From JASGMR01 sp963664675 (GTDB taxonomy: Bacteria; Thermotogota; Thermotogae; Petrotogales; Kosmotogaceae), in contig CAXXLB010000002.1 of assembly GCA_963664675.2 (NCBI GenBank), positions 372,001 to 436,000 on the forward strand: a stretch of 64,000 bases of DNA. The letters run 5' to 3'. The translations under genes were made by a program, and so were the position numbers. Positions 36,575 to 44,347 of this stretch are shown here, one piece after another. The notes under the pieces were generated by a model. That model was not told the origin of the DNA. It ran no database searches and saw only the letters and a program-made list of their open reading frames with translations. The stretch's first letter is position 1, and each line of letters begins with the position of its first letter.

Positions 36575-37861
36575 ATGATTCCAAAAAAATATGAGTTTGA
36601 AATCGGAATAAATCCAAAGAAGGAATCCATTAAAGTCGAGGGTACCGTTCATTTGATAAACAACAATTGTGAAAAGAAGACTTTTTTTGATCTGCACAGT
36701 ACCTTTGAGATTGAAAACTTATTTATAAACGACGAACAGACACATGTACTGTATTCCGAAAAGTTGAAGCATCATCCTTTAAAACCATCTGCCAAGAGGC
36801 ACTACATTGAAATTCCGGATAAAAGAGAAATCAAAATGGGAATATATTATTCGGGAAAGTTAGTCTGTATTCCGGAATTCGATGAAAAGAGCAGAGAACT
36901 CTTTTTGGACGATCGAATAAATGAGCAGAGAATAGAATTGGCTTCATATTCAACATGGTATCCACAGTTCAGCGAATTCGGCAAAAGTTTCACATATGAT
37001 ATCGTCCTGAATATTCCAAATGACTACAAAACCGTCTCACAGGGAAAATTAGTAATGGACAGAACTTTCAACAAGAAAGTCGTAAAAAGATGGCAATGCG
37101 AAAATGCTTCAGATATCGTTATTATCGGCAGCAAAAATTTTAAAGTGATGAAGAAAAAAACGATGACGATGAATTATGAGGCATATTTTGAAGATCTTCC
37201 GGAAGATTTCATCCGGAAAGATTTCGTACAAACATTACAGACATACGATTATTTTGAAGGGAAAATAGGAAGACCAATCGATGAAGAGATTTCATTCAAG
37301 AAAGTTTTCTCTCCTAAAAAATTCGGTCAGGGAGCATACCAAAGAGGAGAAATGACCGTATTTTCTCAGGGATATATTCTGAGTTTATTGAAAAACAATT
37401 CCAATTTGTCTTTTTTGAAGAACAACGCTCACGAACTGGCACATATGTGGTGGCATTTCTCAAAGGGGAAACATGACTGGATAAATGAGACCTTCGCGGA
37501 ATTTTTCAGTCTGTTGGCGGTGAAGAATGTTAATCATTCCGATTTTAAAAAATTGATAGAAAAGTATAGAAAAGCTTTAAAAACCGTTGATAAAAAAACT
37601 CATTGCCTTTACGAATACCACTTATCCAATATTGGTGACGGAGTGAAAATAAGGTATATAAAAGGCGCTTTGTTGCTCAATGAAATTTACGAACACGTTA
37701 AAGAAGAAAGATTCTTTGAATTGTGCAGAGAGTTTTACAACCTCTCCAGATCAACTGATATTACCTCAAATGATTTTGAAGAGTTCTGGACGAATCGTGT
37801 ACCCGATCTGAAAAACATCATCGAAATATGGCTGTATTCGGCCGGCAGTGCACCGCTATGA
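36575..37861 (+). CDS. M1 (gluzincin) family metallopeptidase, compact form
   Basis: 428 residues, shorter than typical M1 aminopeptidases (600-900). An N-terminal beta-sandwich (~1-195) is followed by a thermolysin-like domain with HELAH at 286-290 and the third zinc ligand E305 in NETFAE. The spacing between the second His and the Glu is 14 residues, whereas M1 enzymes normally have 18. YIKGALLL matches the M1 segment with the transition-state tyrosine. An exact GAMEN exopeptidase motif is absent; GAYQRGEMTVFS (~253-264) may correspond. No signal peptide, so probably a cytoplasmic peptidase. GGAGG lies 7 bases before the ATG. Confidence 0.8.
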   Translation: MIPKKYEFEIGINPKKESIKVEGTVHLINNNCEKKTFFDLHSTFEIENLFINDEQTHVLYSEKLKHHPLKPSAKRHYIEIPDKREIKMGIYYSGKLVCIPEFDEKSRELFLDDRINEQRIELASYSTWYPQFSEFGKSFTYDIVLNIPNDYKTVSQGKLVMDRTFNKKVVKRWQCENASDIVIIGSKNFKVMKKKTMTMNYEAYFEDLPEDFIRKDFVQTLQTYDYFEGKIGRPIDEEISFKKVFSPKKFGQGAYQRGEMTVFSQGYILSLLKNNSNLSFLKNNAHELAHMWWHFSKGKHDWINETFAEFFSLLAVKNVNHSDFKKLIEKYRKALKTVDKKTHCLYEYHLSNIGDGVKIRYIKGALLLNEIYEHVKEERFFELCREFYNLSRSTDITSNDFEEFWTNRVPDLKNIIEIWLYSAGSAPL

Positions 37862-37890
37862 TTGTTAATAATGGATTATATTGATTATTC

Positions 37891-37918
37891 TTGACAAATC
37901 TTTCATTTATGATATAAT
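37891..37918 (+). promoter_or_regulatory. Consensus promoter TTGACA-N16-TATAAT
   Basis: TTGACA (37891-37896) and TATAAT (37913-37918), both perfect, 16 bases apart. Transcription would start near 37925, directly before the stem-loop at 37927-37950 and some 350 bases before the HAD phosphatase gene. Confidence 0.7.
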
Positions 37919-37926
37919 TGCATTTG

Positions 37927-37950
37927 AACAACCTGAAATGGGTTGTTTTT
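37927..37950 (+). terminator. Intrinsic terminator
   Basis: AACAACC (37927-37933) pairs with GGTTGTT (37941-37947) around TGAAATG, followed by a T-rich tail. It may end the M1 peptidase transcript, but it also lies right after the promoter at 37891-37918, so RNA from that promoter would meet it at once. Confidence 0.75.
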
Positions 37951-38278
37951 TATTTGCCAAAACATCTGCTGAATTTATTATCTTAACTGTTCCTAAACTG
38001 ATTAATTAAGACAATTTTTAAAACTCATACTTTTTATGATGAATGGTAACTTAAAGAGTGATAAATGAATCATATATAAAAAGGATAAAAATTCCATGTA
38101 TAATTATAAAAGTTTATCCAAACTCTCTTCACATTTCAATACAGAATAAATTGTATCCGCTACGAAGGTGATTTAAAGGAGAGTTTAATAATTTAGTTCT
38201 GGCGAAACAGTCCGATTGTATACTTATAACTGATGAATTGATTCATAAAAAAATTTTAAGTAATACGGGAGTATAAAA
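37951..38278 (+). other. Long AT-rich leader of the HAD gene with a possible PIN-like gene relic
   Basis: No intact gene. The frame ending in TAA at 38274-38276 reads LVLAKQSDCILITDELIHKK near 38198-38258, reminiscent of the C-terminal part of PIN-domain (VapC/DUF3368) proteins, with no start or upstream half. The remainder is AT-rich. No known riboswitch fold was recognised by eye. Confidence 0.3.
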
Positions 38279-39193
38279 ATGTATAAAATGTTTATTGTAG
38301 ATCTCGACGATACCCTTTTAAATGAAAAAAAGAAAATTTCGGAAATAGATAAGAAAGCGATAAAAAAATTGCGTGACAGTGGAATTCTCTTCACGGTTTT
38401 TACAGGCAGAGAATACCATCTGGCAAAAGATTATATCGAAGAGCTGGACATAGATATCCCCTTTGTCCTGCACAACGGTGCACTGATAACGAATAGAGAA
38501 AAAGAAATTTTTCTGAAAAAGACTATTTCCAGAGAAGACACCGTTAAAATAATAAAAGAAGCGAAAAAAAATAATCTCAATGTTTTTGTCCATTCAAACT
38601 TTATAGATCTTCCCGATCTTCTGACGGATTTCGACTTGAAAACCCTGACGCCGTTCACCCCCTTCCTGTTGAGTCAAATAGACAGAATAGAAATAGTGGA
38701 TGATTTAATCGGAGCGGTTGAAAAAACCAAAGGAGCTGCACATATAGCCGTAAATGGTTATGAAAAAAACATAATAAATCTGATAAAATCCATCCAAAAT
38801 CAGATGTACGGAAAAATAGAATGGACATACACCGGAACGATTGAGGACTGGTCATTCCATCAATATTACTGGAATATATTTCCTGAAAAGGAAAAACTTC
38901 ACGAGATGTTTGATTCGGAACTTCACAAATGGGGATACAGTTATCTTTCATCTATTGGGGTCACTAAGGGCGAGGCGCTTGACTATTTTTTAGACAAATT
39001 CAATTTAAAAGAAGAGGAAGTTGCTTTCATAGGCGATGGTTATAATGATATACCGCTGATGAAAAGGGTTGGAATGCCGATCGCGGTTGCCAACGCCGTT
39101 GATGATGTAAAAAGTGTTTCAAAAATGACCGTCAATACGAATAAAAAAAACGGGGTTTCCGAAGCGATAAAAAGACTGTTTTTCAACAAATGA
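38279..39193 (+). CDS. Cof-type HAD superfamily phosphatase
   Basis: 304 residues, full HAD-IIB length. Motif I DLDDT with nucleophile D8 and general acid D10, motif II TGRE (~41-44), motif III lysine in GVTKGEALDYF and motif IV GDGYNDIPLMKRVGMPIAVANA. The cap region in between is type C2. Members dephosphorylate sugar phosphates and cofactors. GGGAG lies 7 bases before the ATG. A long leader with a consensus promoter precedes it. Confidence 0.93.
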   Translation: MYKMFIVDLDDTLLNEKKKISEIDKKAIKKLRDSGILFTVFTGREYHLAKDYIEELDIDIPFVLHNGALITNREKEIFLKKTISREDTVKIIKEAKKNNLNVFVHSNFIDLPDLLTDFDLKTLTPFTPFLLSQIDRIEIVDDLIGAVEKTKGAAHIAVNGYEKNIINLIKSIQNQMYGKIEWTYTGTIEDWSFHQYYWNIFPEKEKLHEMFDSELHKWGYSYLSSIGVTKGEALDYFLDKFNLKEEEVAFIGDGYNDIPLMKRVGMPIAVANAVDDVKSVSKMTVNTNKKNGVSEAIKRLFFNK

Positions 39194-39719
39194 AAAAAAC
39201 GATATTTTTTATGTTCCATAATTCACACATCTATAAATATGAAGAAAGGCCCTTTGAAGAGAAATTCTTATACCTGTTTAACGTGTTGAACTTCGCTTCA
39301 ACATTTTTTTCAACATCACGTGAAACTGAAAAACGAATATCGAAAAAATCATTGATACGACAGTTCCATGACAGAGGAGTTTGACCCGTAATCATTTCCG
39401 CGATTTTTTGATAAAACCGGAACGCGCGTATCGTGAGGCGGGTATATTTTCCTTTGCAATGTTCCGGAAAGTATTCTGTGAAAGCTGGTATCCCTTTATT
39501 AATGATGAAAAGTGTGATTACGAAAAAAGACAAAAGGGTATGAGTGATAATAAACATTTCCCATACCGGTCTCAACAATGACGAAAATCAGGTAAAATAT
39601 TATCGGGAAAAACCCGATTAAGAAGAAAGGTCACAAAAACGATGTTCGACCAGAAATCGTGTGTGCTGTGACGGGAAAACTATCCGGAAATTCGAATAGA
39701 GTGAAGAATTTTTCCCTCG
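39194..39719. other. About 520 bases with no assignable gene; atypical codon use in its open frames
   Basis: A minus-strand frame (39231-39578, 115 codons, TTG start, no ribosome site) and two plus-strand frames (39190-39384 and 39381-39581) overlap. All read like protein but use CGT/CGC arginine codons, whereas surrounding genes use AGA/AGG. None matches a family I know. Most likely a decayed insert of foreign origin. Confidence 0.4.
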
Positions 39720-40235
39720 TTAGAATTCTATTCCCTTCCTTGCAATAACTCCCTTTTGATAATAATGTTTTATTTCTTTCATTTCAGTCACCAGATCCGC
39801 TCTGTCTATAAGATTTTGAGTCGCCTTCCTCCCGGTGAGAATCAACTCTGTCTGTATCGGTTTTTTATCTATAAGTTTTATAATATCCTCTTCGGTGAAA
39901 AGTTCAAAAAAAAGACCTATAAATATTTCATCTAAAATCACCACATCGTATTTGCCACTTTCCAGAACGGACAAACCTCTCTCATAACCTTTTTTCGCGG
40001 CCTCGCTGTCTTGGGGGGTAGGTTTATTTTTAATAAAACAGCCCCTTCCGAATTGCTCGATAACGATATTTGAAAAATATTCAGGAAGTTTTAATTCGGA
40101 ATATTCCATTCCCTTGATGAACTGTCCCATAAAAACCTTTTTTCCCGCACAGGCCGCTCTGACAGAGAGCCCCAGTGCAGCGGTTGTTTTACCTTTGCCG
40201 TTTCCCGTATAGATATGAATGTATCCTTTTTCCAT
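39720..40235 (-). CDS. cobO: Corrinoid adenosyltransferase, CobO/BtuR family
   Basis: 171 residues. P-loop GNGKGKTT at 11-18, VILDEIFIGL (Walker B) and the C-terminal signature ADLVTEMKEIKHYYQKGV then ARKGIEF. Catalyses ATP-dependent adenosylation of cob(I)alamin or cobyrinate diamide in the cytoplasm, yielding coenzyme B12. No other cobalamin gene is seen nearby, so it more likely serves salvage for a B12-dependent enzyme encoded elsewhere. GGAGG precedes the ATG. Divergent from the SagB-type gene. Confidence 0.92.
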   Translation of the reverse strand: MEKGYIHIYTGNGKGKTTAALGLSVRAACAGKKVFMGQFIKGMEYSELKLPEYFSNIVIEQFGRGCFIKNKPTPQDSEAAKKGYERGLSVLESGKYDVVILDEIFIGLFFELFTEEDIIKLIDKKPIQTELILTGRKATQNLIDRADLVTEMKEIKHYYQKGVIARKGIEF

Positions 40236-40323
40236 GATGAACCTCCTCTTTAAAGAATTATACTTTATCGTCGGGAATTTTTGGTAAGATGTAATTATAA
40301 TACATAATTTGGAGGTGTTTTTG

Positions 40324-41070
40324 GTGAGTTATCCTGAATGGAAGGTTATGACTAACAGATGCTGGGATGAAATGGGTGAAGAGGATGTTTCAGATCAGAA
40401 AAAGGGAATACCAAAACCGGAAATTTTAAAAAAATATGGATCTCAGGAAGTGATAAAATTGCCGGAACCGAAATCAGATATTCTGAATGGAAAGGATTTG
40501 ATACAGATAATATGGGATAGAAGAAGTGTGAGAGTCTACAAAGATGAACCGGTAGCCATGGAAAAATTAGCCTTTGTATTATGGGCGGGACAGAGAGTGA
40601 AAAAAATTTTCAAAGAGGGGCTGGCTTCGTTTAGAACCGTACCGTCGGCGGGGGCAAGACACCCGTTCGAAAGCTACGTTTTCGTGAGAAATGTTGCTGG
40701 TTTGGAAATGGGGCTTTATCATTATCTGGCGAATGAACATAAACTCGAGTTGATAAAAAAGGGAGATTTCAAAAATGAGGTTGCGGCCGCCACTCTGGGT
40801 CAGATGTTCGTGGGAAGCGCGCCATTTACTTACATTCTCACGGCCATTCCCTACCGTACGGAGTGGAGATACAGAAGATTTTCACCAAAATTGGTTTTAC
40901 TGGATGCGGGACATGTACTGCAGAATGTTTATATAGCATGTGAGGGAGTCGACTTAGGAACGTGTGCCATAGATGCCTTCAGCGATAAATCAATGAATGA
41001 AGTCATGGGTTTGGATGGAAAAAAAGAATTCGTCGTTTACCTCGCTCCGGTGGGAATTCCTAAAAAATAA
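40324..41070 (+). CDS. SagB/ThcOx-type nitroreductase-fold oxidoreductase
   Basis: About 248 residues. WDRRSVRVY holds the FMN-phosphate contact, then VPSAGARHPFESYVFV, GLYHYLANEHKLELI and DAGHVLQNVYIACEGVDLGTCAI, all standard for the SagB-type dehydrogenase family. SagB itself oxidises azolines in peptide toxins, but no cyclodehydratase or precursor peptide gene is near, so a general FMN-dependent reductase is more likely. GGAGG at 40311-40315 places the start at the GTG 40324 (or the TTG just before it). Confidence 0.88.
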   Translation: MSYPEWKVMTNRCWDEMGEEDVSDQKKGIPKPEILKKYGSQEVIKLPEPKSDILNGKDLIQIIWDRRSVRVYKDEPVAMEKLAFVLWAGQRVKKIFKEGLASFRTVPSAGARHPFESYVFVRNVAGLEMGLYHYLANEHKLELIKKGDFKNEVAAATLGQMFVGSAPFTYILTAIPYRTEWRYRRFSPKLVLLDAGHVLQNVYIACEGVDLGTCAIDAFSDKSMNEVMGLDGKKEFVVYLAPVGIPKK

Positions 41071-41113
41071 ATTCAAAGGAAATTATAAGGTTACTCTAAG
41101 TTTATTTTAAGCT

Positions 41114-41133
41114 GTGAATATTAAAGTATTCAC
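41114..41133 (+). promoter_or_regulatory. Inverted repeat GTGAATA-N6-TATTCAC before the Spy-like gene
   Basis: Perfect 7-base arms (41114-41120 and 41127-41133), 28 bases before the start codon of the exported protein gene. No T-tract follows, so an operator or a 5'-leader hairpin is more likely than a terminator. Confidence 0.45.
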
Positions 41134-41161
41134 GTAACGACAAACTTGGAGGTGGTGAACA

Positions 41162-41788
41162 GTGAAAAAATTATTAGTACTATTACTGACGGTAGTTTCA
41201 ATCGGAACATTCACATTGGCTGCGCCGACCGAAGTGGCAAAATTATCGGGAGAAGTGGCTCTTTTAGATATTTTTAACAGTATAGATCTGACACAGGAAC
41301 AGGCGAAAACTATTTATGATGCTCTGAATGAAAAAATTACGGAGAGAGATGCACACGAAGCGGAGTTAGTTGGATTGCTTGAGGATTACAAAGCGGCATT
41401 ACTCGATGGAACAGAAGAAGAAATAGCTGCGGCAAAAACGGCGCTTTATGAATTCAGAGTTCAAAGCAGAGAAACGTTTGAAAACAAAGCTGGCTTGATG
41501 AATGTACTCAAAGATACCCTGACTGTCAATCAGGTCGAAAAGATAAACAAATATTTCACGGACAAAATTGTAGAAAGATATGGACCAACCGGTACGGCAA
41601 TTCAGCAGAAAGTCAATGGAAAAATTAACGCAGTAGCCCCTCAGATGAATAACAAAAAACTGGTAGGAAACGTAATACAATTTGGCACAGGTAATTTATT
41701 CGGCAAATTTGGATCTTTCAATGAAAATGGAACGGAGTCTTTGGGAATTTTAATGAACACGCTCGCTGAGTACGCCGGAATAGAATAA
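41162..41788 (+). CDS. Exported helical protein with LTxxQ motifs (Spy/CpxP-like)
   Basis: 208 residues: signal peptide ~1-20 cleaved after LAA, then an almost wholly helical region to ~135 with LTQEQ (43-47) and LTVNQ (120-124), spaced as in the LTxxQ proteins Spy and CpxP, and a glycine/asparagine-rich tail. Spy-like proteins are periplasmic chaperones induced by envelope stress; that role is inference here. GTG start eight bases after a GGAGG. A strong terminator follows, so the gene is monocistronic. Confidence 0.6.
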   Translation: MKKLLVLLLTVVSIGTFTLAAPTEVAKLSGEVALLDIFNSIDLTQEQAKTIYDALNEKITERDAHEAELVGLLEDYKAALLDGTEEEIAAAKTALYEFRVQSRETFENKAGLMNVLKDTLTVNQVEKINKYFTDKIVERYGPTGTAIQQKVNGKINAVAPQMNNKKLVGNVIQFGTGNLFGKFGSFNENGTESLGILMNTLAEYAGIE

Positions 41789-41809
41789 GAGAGTAACACG
41801 CACAGCATT

Positions 41810-41841
41810 AACGCCCGCCCTTTTAGCGGGCGTTTGTTATT
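41810..41841 (+). terminator. Strong intrinsic terminator
   Basis: AACGCCCGC (41810-41818) pairs perfectly with GCGGGCGTT (41826-41834), loop CCTTTTA, then TGTTATT. Ends the Spy-like gene transcript. Confidence 0.9.
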
Positions 41842-41862
41842 GAGCACATTTTGTGTTATAAT
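41833..41862 (+). promoter_or_regulatory. Candidate promoter of the carboxyethyl-ornithine synthase gene
   Basis: TTTGTT (41833-41838) and TATAAT (41857-41862) with an 18-base spacer, directly after the preceding terminator and 74 bases before the start codon. The -10 is perfect, the -35 weak. Confidence 0.45.
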
Positions 41863-41935
41863 GGATAAGGACTTAGAATCAGGGAAAGGTTCGTTTTCGT
41901 TGTCTAAAAAATAATATTTTAAGGAGATGATAAAA

Positions 41936-42865
41936 ATGAAATTGGGTTTTATTATCCCTGATTATTCTTGTGAGAAGAGGGCAGCACTTTTACCGGAGCA
42001 CATTTTTGACTTTAAAAATGAAATTTATATCGAAAAGGGATTCGGTAAATTTCTGGGTATATCCGACGAAGAATATGAGAAAAAGGGTTGTAAAATTTTA
42101 AAGCGGGATGAGATCTTTGAAAAGTGCGAAGCGATTTTTTCTTTGAAGTTGATTCAAAAAGGCGATTATGAAAAAATCAGAAGAGGTCAGGTTATTGTCG
42201 GGTGGGTTCATATACATGCCTCAGGGAAAGAATTTTGTGAAAAAATGGAAAATGAAAAGGATTGTATAATTATCGATCTGGAAAACACACATCCAAAAGT
42301 TTGTAGCAGAGGAAGAGAGATTGATAATATTTATCTGAAAAGAAATTTTGTGTGGAAAAACAGTTATATAGCGGGGTATGCTTCTACAATTCATGGTTTT
42401 ACATCTTTTGGACTGATACCGGACTCCAGTATCAAGGTGGCAGTACTATCCGCGGGAAATGTTGCTCAAGGGGCGTTAGCGGCTGCTAACAAACTGGGTG
42501 CGGACGCGAGATTGTACTACAGGAGCACAATGAAAGAATTCAAAAAAGATATGGGTCAGTACGATGTGATAATAAACGGAATAGAGCTTCAGGGCACCGA
42601 TGAATCGATCATTTCAAATGAAGATTTGAAACATCTGAAGAGCGGATGTTTCATAATCGATGCGGCGGCAGATACGGGGAGAACCATAGAGGCTTCCAAA
42701 CATACCACCATCACCGATCCGATATACGAATATGAAAATGTTTTTATTTATGCTGTGAGCAATTCGCCTTCCATTTTTTACAAAACGAGCAGCTATGAAA
42801 TCAGCAAGGCTTTTTCGAAGAACGTATATAAGAGAGATATAAAGGATTTTGTGGATTTGTTATAG
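41936..42865 (+). CDS. ceo: N5-(carboxyethyl)ornithine synthase
   Basis: 309 residues of the alanine-dehydrogenase/PNT superfamily. From memory of the Lactococcus enzyme, the N-terminal segments ERRxxLLP (here EKRAALLP), IYIEKGFGKFL and AIFSLKLIQ, the Rossmann segment VLSAGNVAQGA and FIIDAAADTGRTIE match well. The enzyme makes N5-(1-carboxyethyl)-ornithine from ornithine and pyruvate with NADPH, an opine-like reductive condensation. AAGGAG lies nine bases before the ATG at 41936; an ATG at 41927 overlaps the ribosome site and is rejected. Monocistronic. A closely related opine or saccharopine-type dehydrogenase activity is the alternative. Confidence 0.82.
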   Translation: MKLGFIIPDYSCEKRAALLPEHIFDFKNEIYIEKGFGKFLGISDEEYEKKGCKILKRDEIFEKCEAIFSLKLIQKGDYEKIRRGQVIVGWVHIHASGKEFCEKMENEKDCIIIDLENTHPKVCSRGREIDNIYLKRNFVWKNSYIAGYASTIHGFTSFGLIPDSSIKVAVLSAGNVAQGALAAANKLGADARLYYRSTMKEFKKDMGQYDVIINGIELQGTDESIISNEDLKHLKSGCFIIDAAADTGRTIEASKHTTITDPIYEYENVFIYAVSNSPSIFYKTSSYEISKAFSKNVYKRDIKDFVDLL

Positions 42866-42915
42866 AAACGATATATTCAAGTGACATATATTAAAACAAT
42901 CTTAATCTTTTTCTC

Positions 42916-42944
42916 TTGACATGCACGATAAAAAGTAATATTAT
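42916..42944 (+). promoter_or_regulatory. Promoter TTGACA-N17-TATTAT of the DUF5320 gene
   Basis: Perfect -35 (42916-42921), ideal 17-base spacer and TATTAT -10 (42939-42944), 49 bases before the ATG. Confidence 0.7.
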
Positions 42945-42992
42945 ATATATGCAATATGTATATAAATATTATTTGTCAGGAGGTGCAGAAAA

Positions 42993-43220
42993 ATGCCAGG
43001 TTTTGATGGTAGAGGACCCGAAGGAAGGGGTTCGATGACGGGAAGAAAGCTCGGATACTGTAACGAAGATTTAAGAGATGAAAGATATGACGATGAAACA
43101 GAAAGAGATATTGTCAGACCCAGATATACTCCAGGAAGGGGATATACGGGCAAAGGACGCGGCAGAGGACCAAGATGTGGAAGAGGAAGAGGTCTTGGCC
43201 GAGCATACAGAGATCAATAA
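42993..43220 (+). CDS. Small glycine/arginine-rich DUF5320 protein
   Basis: 75 residues. MPGFDGRGPEGRGSMTGRKL is the DUF5320 start (MPGFDGTGPxGxGPMTG in relatives), and the protein ends in a GKGRGRGPRCGRGRGLGRAY tail. Such proteins are often found beside NifX/NafY-like dinitrogenase-cofactor proteins and iron-sulfur P-loop proteins in anaerobes; no such gene is here. Two cysteines only. AGGAGG eight bases before the ATG, own promoter and perfect terminator: a stand-alone, probably well expressed transcript. Function unknown. Confidence 0.8.
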   Translation: MPGFDGRGPEGRGSMTGRKLGYCNEDLRDERYDDETERDIVRPRYTPGRGYTGKGRGRGPRCGRGRGLGRAYRDQ

Positions 43221-43225
43221 AGAAA

Positions 43226-43252
43226 GAGCCTGAGCAATCAGGCTCCTTTTAT
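43226..43252. terminator. Bidirectional intrinsic terminator
   Basis: GAGCCTGA (43226-43233) pairs perfectly with TCAGGCTC (43238-43245) around GCAA. CTTTTATT follows on the plus strand and TTTCTTTATT on the minus strand, so it can end both the DUF5320 transcript and the convergent catabolic operon. Confidence 0.9.
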
Positions 43253-43258
43253 TATCAT

Positions 43259-44344
43259 TTAAATTATTCCGCTTATCGCCCTCGTTGGGCATCTTGACTG
43301 GCACAAACCACAACCGAAACACTCTTCAATATCAACAGCAACACCTTCGAAAGTCATAGTTAAAGCATAATAGGGACAGGCCCTGACACAGAGTCCACAT
43401 TTAACACATTTAGCGGTATCTATCACTGGGGTTTTCTTTAAAAATTTTTCTTCCGGATTCGAGTCTTTTGCAATACCTATTATCTCTTTGATATTTTTAT
43501 ATCCGAGTTTTTTCAGTTCCTTAGGAAGATTGTTTATTATTTCGGAATAAATATTTTTTCCCTTTATCATAGCCGCGGAAAGTAATTGAACACCACTGGC
43601 ACCGGCCATCATAAATTCTATAACATCTTTCGCAGAACTTATTCCTCCGACCCCTATTATGGGAAGTTCGCAACACTTTGCCACCCTTTTCACCAGAGCG
43701 AGGGACAATAATTTTATCACAGGTCCGGAAATCCAGCCGAACCCGTTTAAACTCCCCAGAGGAGAAGATTTCCCGTTCACATTCAAAGGATAAACCGGAC
43801 CGAGGGAGTTCATTATGACTATTCCATCTCCGTTGGCTTCCTGAACGGCTTCAGCCATTTTTTCCGGGTTGGGGATGGTCGGATCGAACTTGATGAATAC
43901 GGGTTTATCTGAATGAGATTTGATGGAGTCGATTATTCTTTTGAAAAGGTCCGCATCTTCTGAAACATAATGAGTTGAAATTTCAAATGCATCGGCAAAT
44001 TTTGTCAGTCTTGGGGATAAATAAGCTAGTTCTTCAGGAGAATATCCCATGCTTATTATGAGTGGAATTCTACTGACGGCCTTATACGCGGGCAAAATTT
44101 CGGATTCCCATTTATCCGGACCGTATTCGGACCAGAGCTCGGTATTTAAAATAAAGTTATTGTCACCGATAATACAAGGTCTTGGAACTTCGGCCGCCTT
44201 TGTAGAAATGGTTTTAGTTACCATGGCACCCAGACCGGTATTTTCAAGCTTAATCATTTTATTAAGATCACCCGTTAATGGTCCGGAAGCGGGCATCACA
44301 GGATTATTGAGTTTTAATCCGGCCAAATTTACTTCCAAATTCAT
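43259..44344 (-). CDS. PreA-like dihydropyrimidine/dihydroorotate dehydrogenase with two [4Fe-4S] clusters
   Basis: 361 residues. FMN-binding barrel (LNNPVMPASGPLT, FIKFDPTIPNPEKMAEA, GVGGISSAKDVIEFMMAGASGVQLLSA) and a C-terminal ferredoxin domain with CVKCGLCVRACPYYA and CFGCGLCQSRCPTRA. This is the layout of PreA, the catalytic subunit of bacterial NAD-dependent dihydropyrimidine dehydrogenase. No PreT (flavin/NADH subunit) gene is in the operon, so electrons may come from ferredoxin or a distant partner. Last gene of a five-gene operon, three bases after the SsnA-like gene; AAGGGGG upstream. It could reduce uracil/thymine or another ring compound. Confidence 0.88.
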   Translation of the reverse strand: MNLEVNLAGLKLNNPVMPASGPLTGDLNKMIKLENTGLGAMVTKTISTKAAEVPRPCIIGDNNFILNTELWSEYGPDKWESEILPAYKAVSRIPLIISMGYSPEELAYLSPRLTKFADAFEISTHYVSEDADLFKRIIDSIKSHSDKPVFIKFDPTIPNPEKMAEAVQEANGDGIVIMNSLGPVYPLNVNGKSSPLGSLNGFGWISGPVIKLLSLALVKRVAKCCELPIIGVGGISSAKDVIEFMMAGASGVQLLSAAMIKGKNIYSEIINNLPKELKKLGYKNIKEIIGIAKDSNPEEKFLKKTPVIDTAKCVKCGLCVRACPYYALTMTFEGVAVDIEECFGCGLCQSRCPTRAISGII

Positions 44345-44347
44345 AGC

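Noticed and set aside
38100..38278. Riboswitch in the leader of the HAD gene
   Set aside because: Length suits one, but no recognisable core motif or second terminator before the gene; a covariance-model search would settle it.
39231..39578. 115-codon minus-strand frame as a real membrane protein
   Set aside because: No ribosome site, foreign codon use and overlap with equally plausible plus-strand frames; reported as an unassigned region instead.
40309..41070. Peptide (azole) natural-product cluster suggested by the SagB-type gene
   Set aside because: No cyclodehydratase, precursor peptide or exporter gene nearby; the family also includes general reductases.
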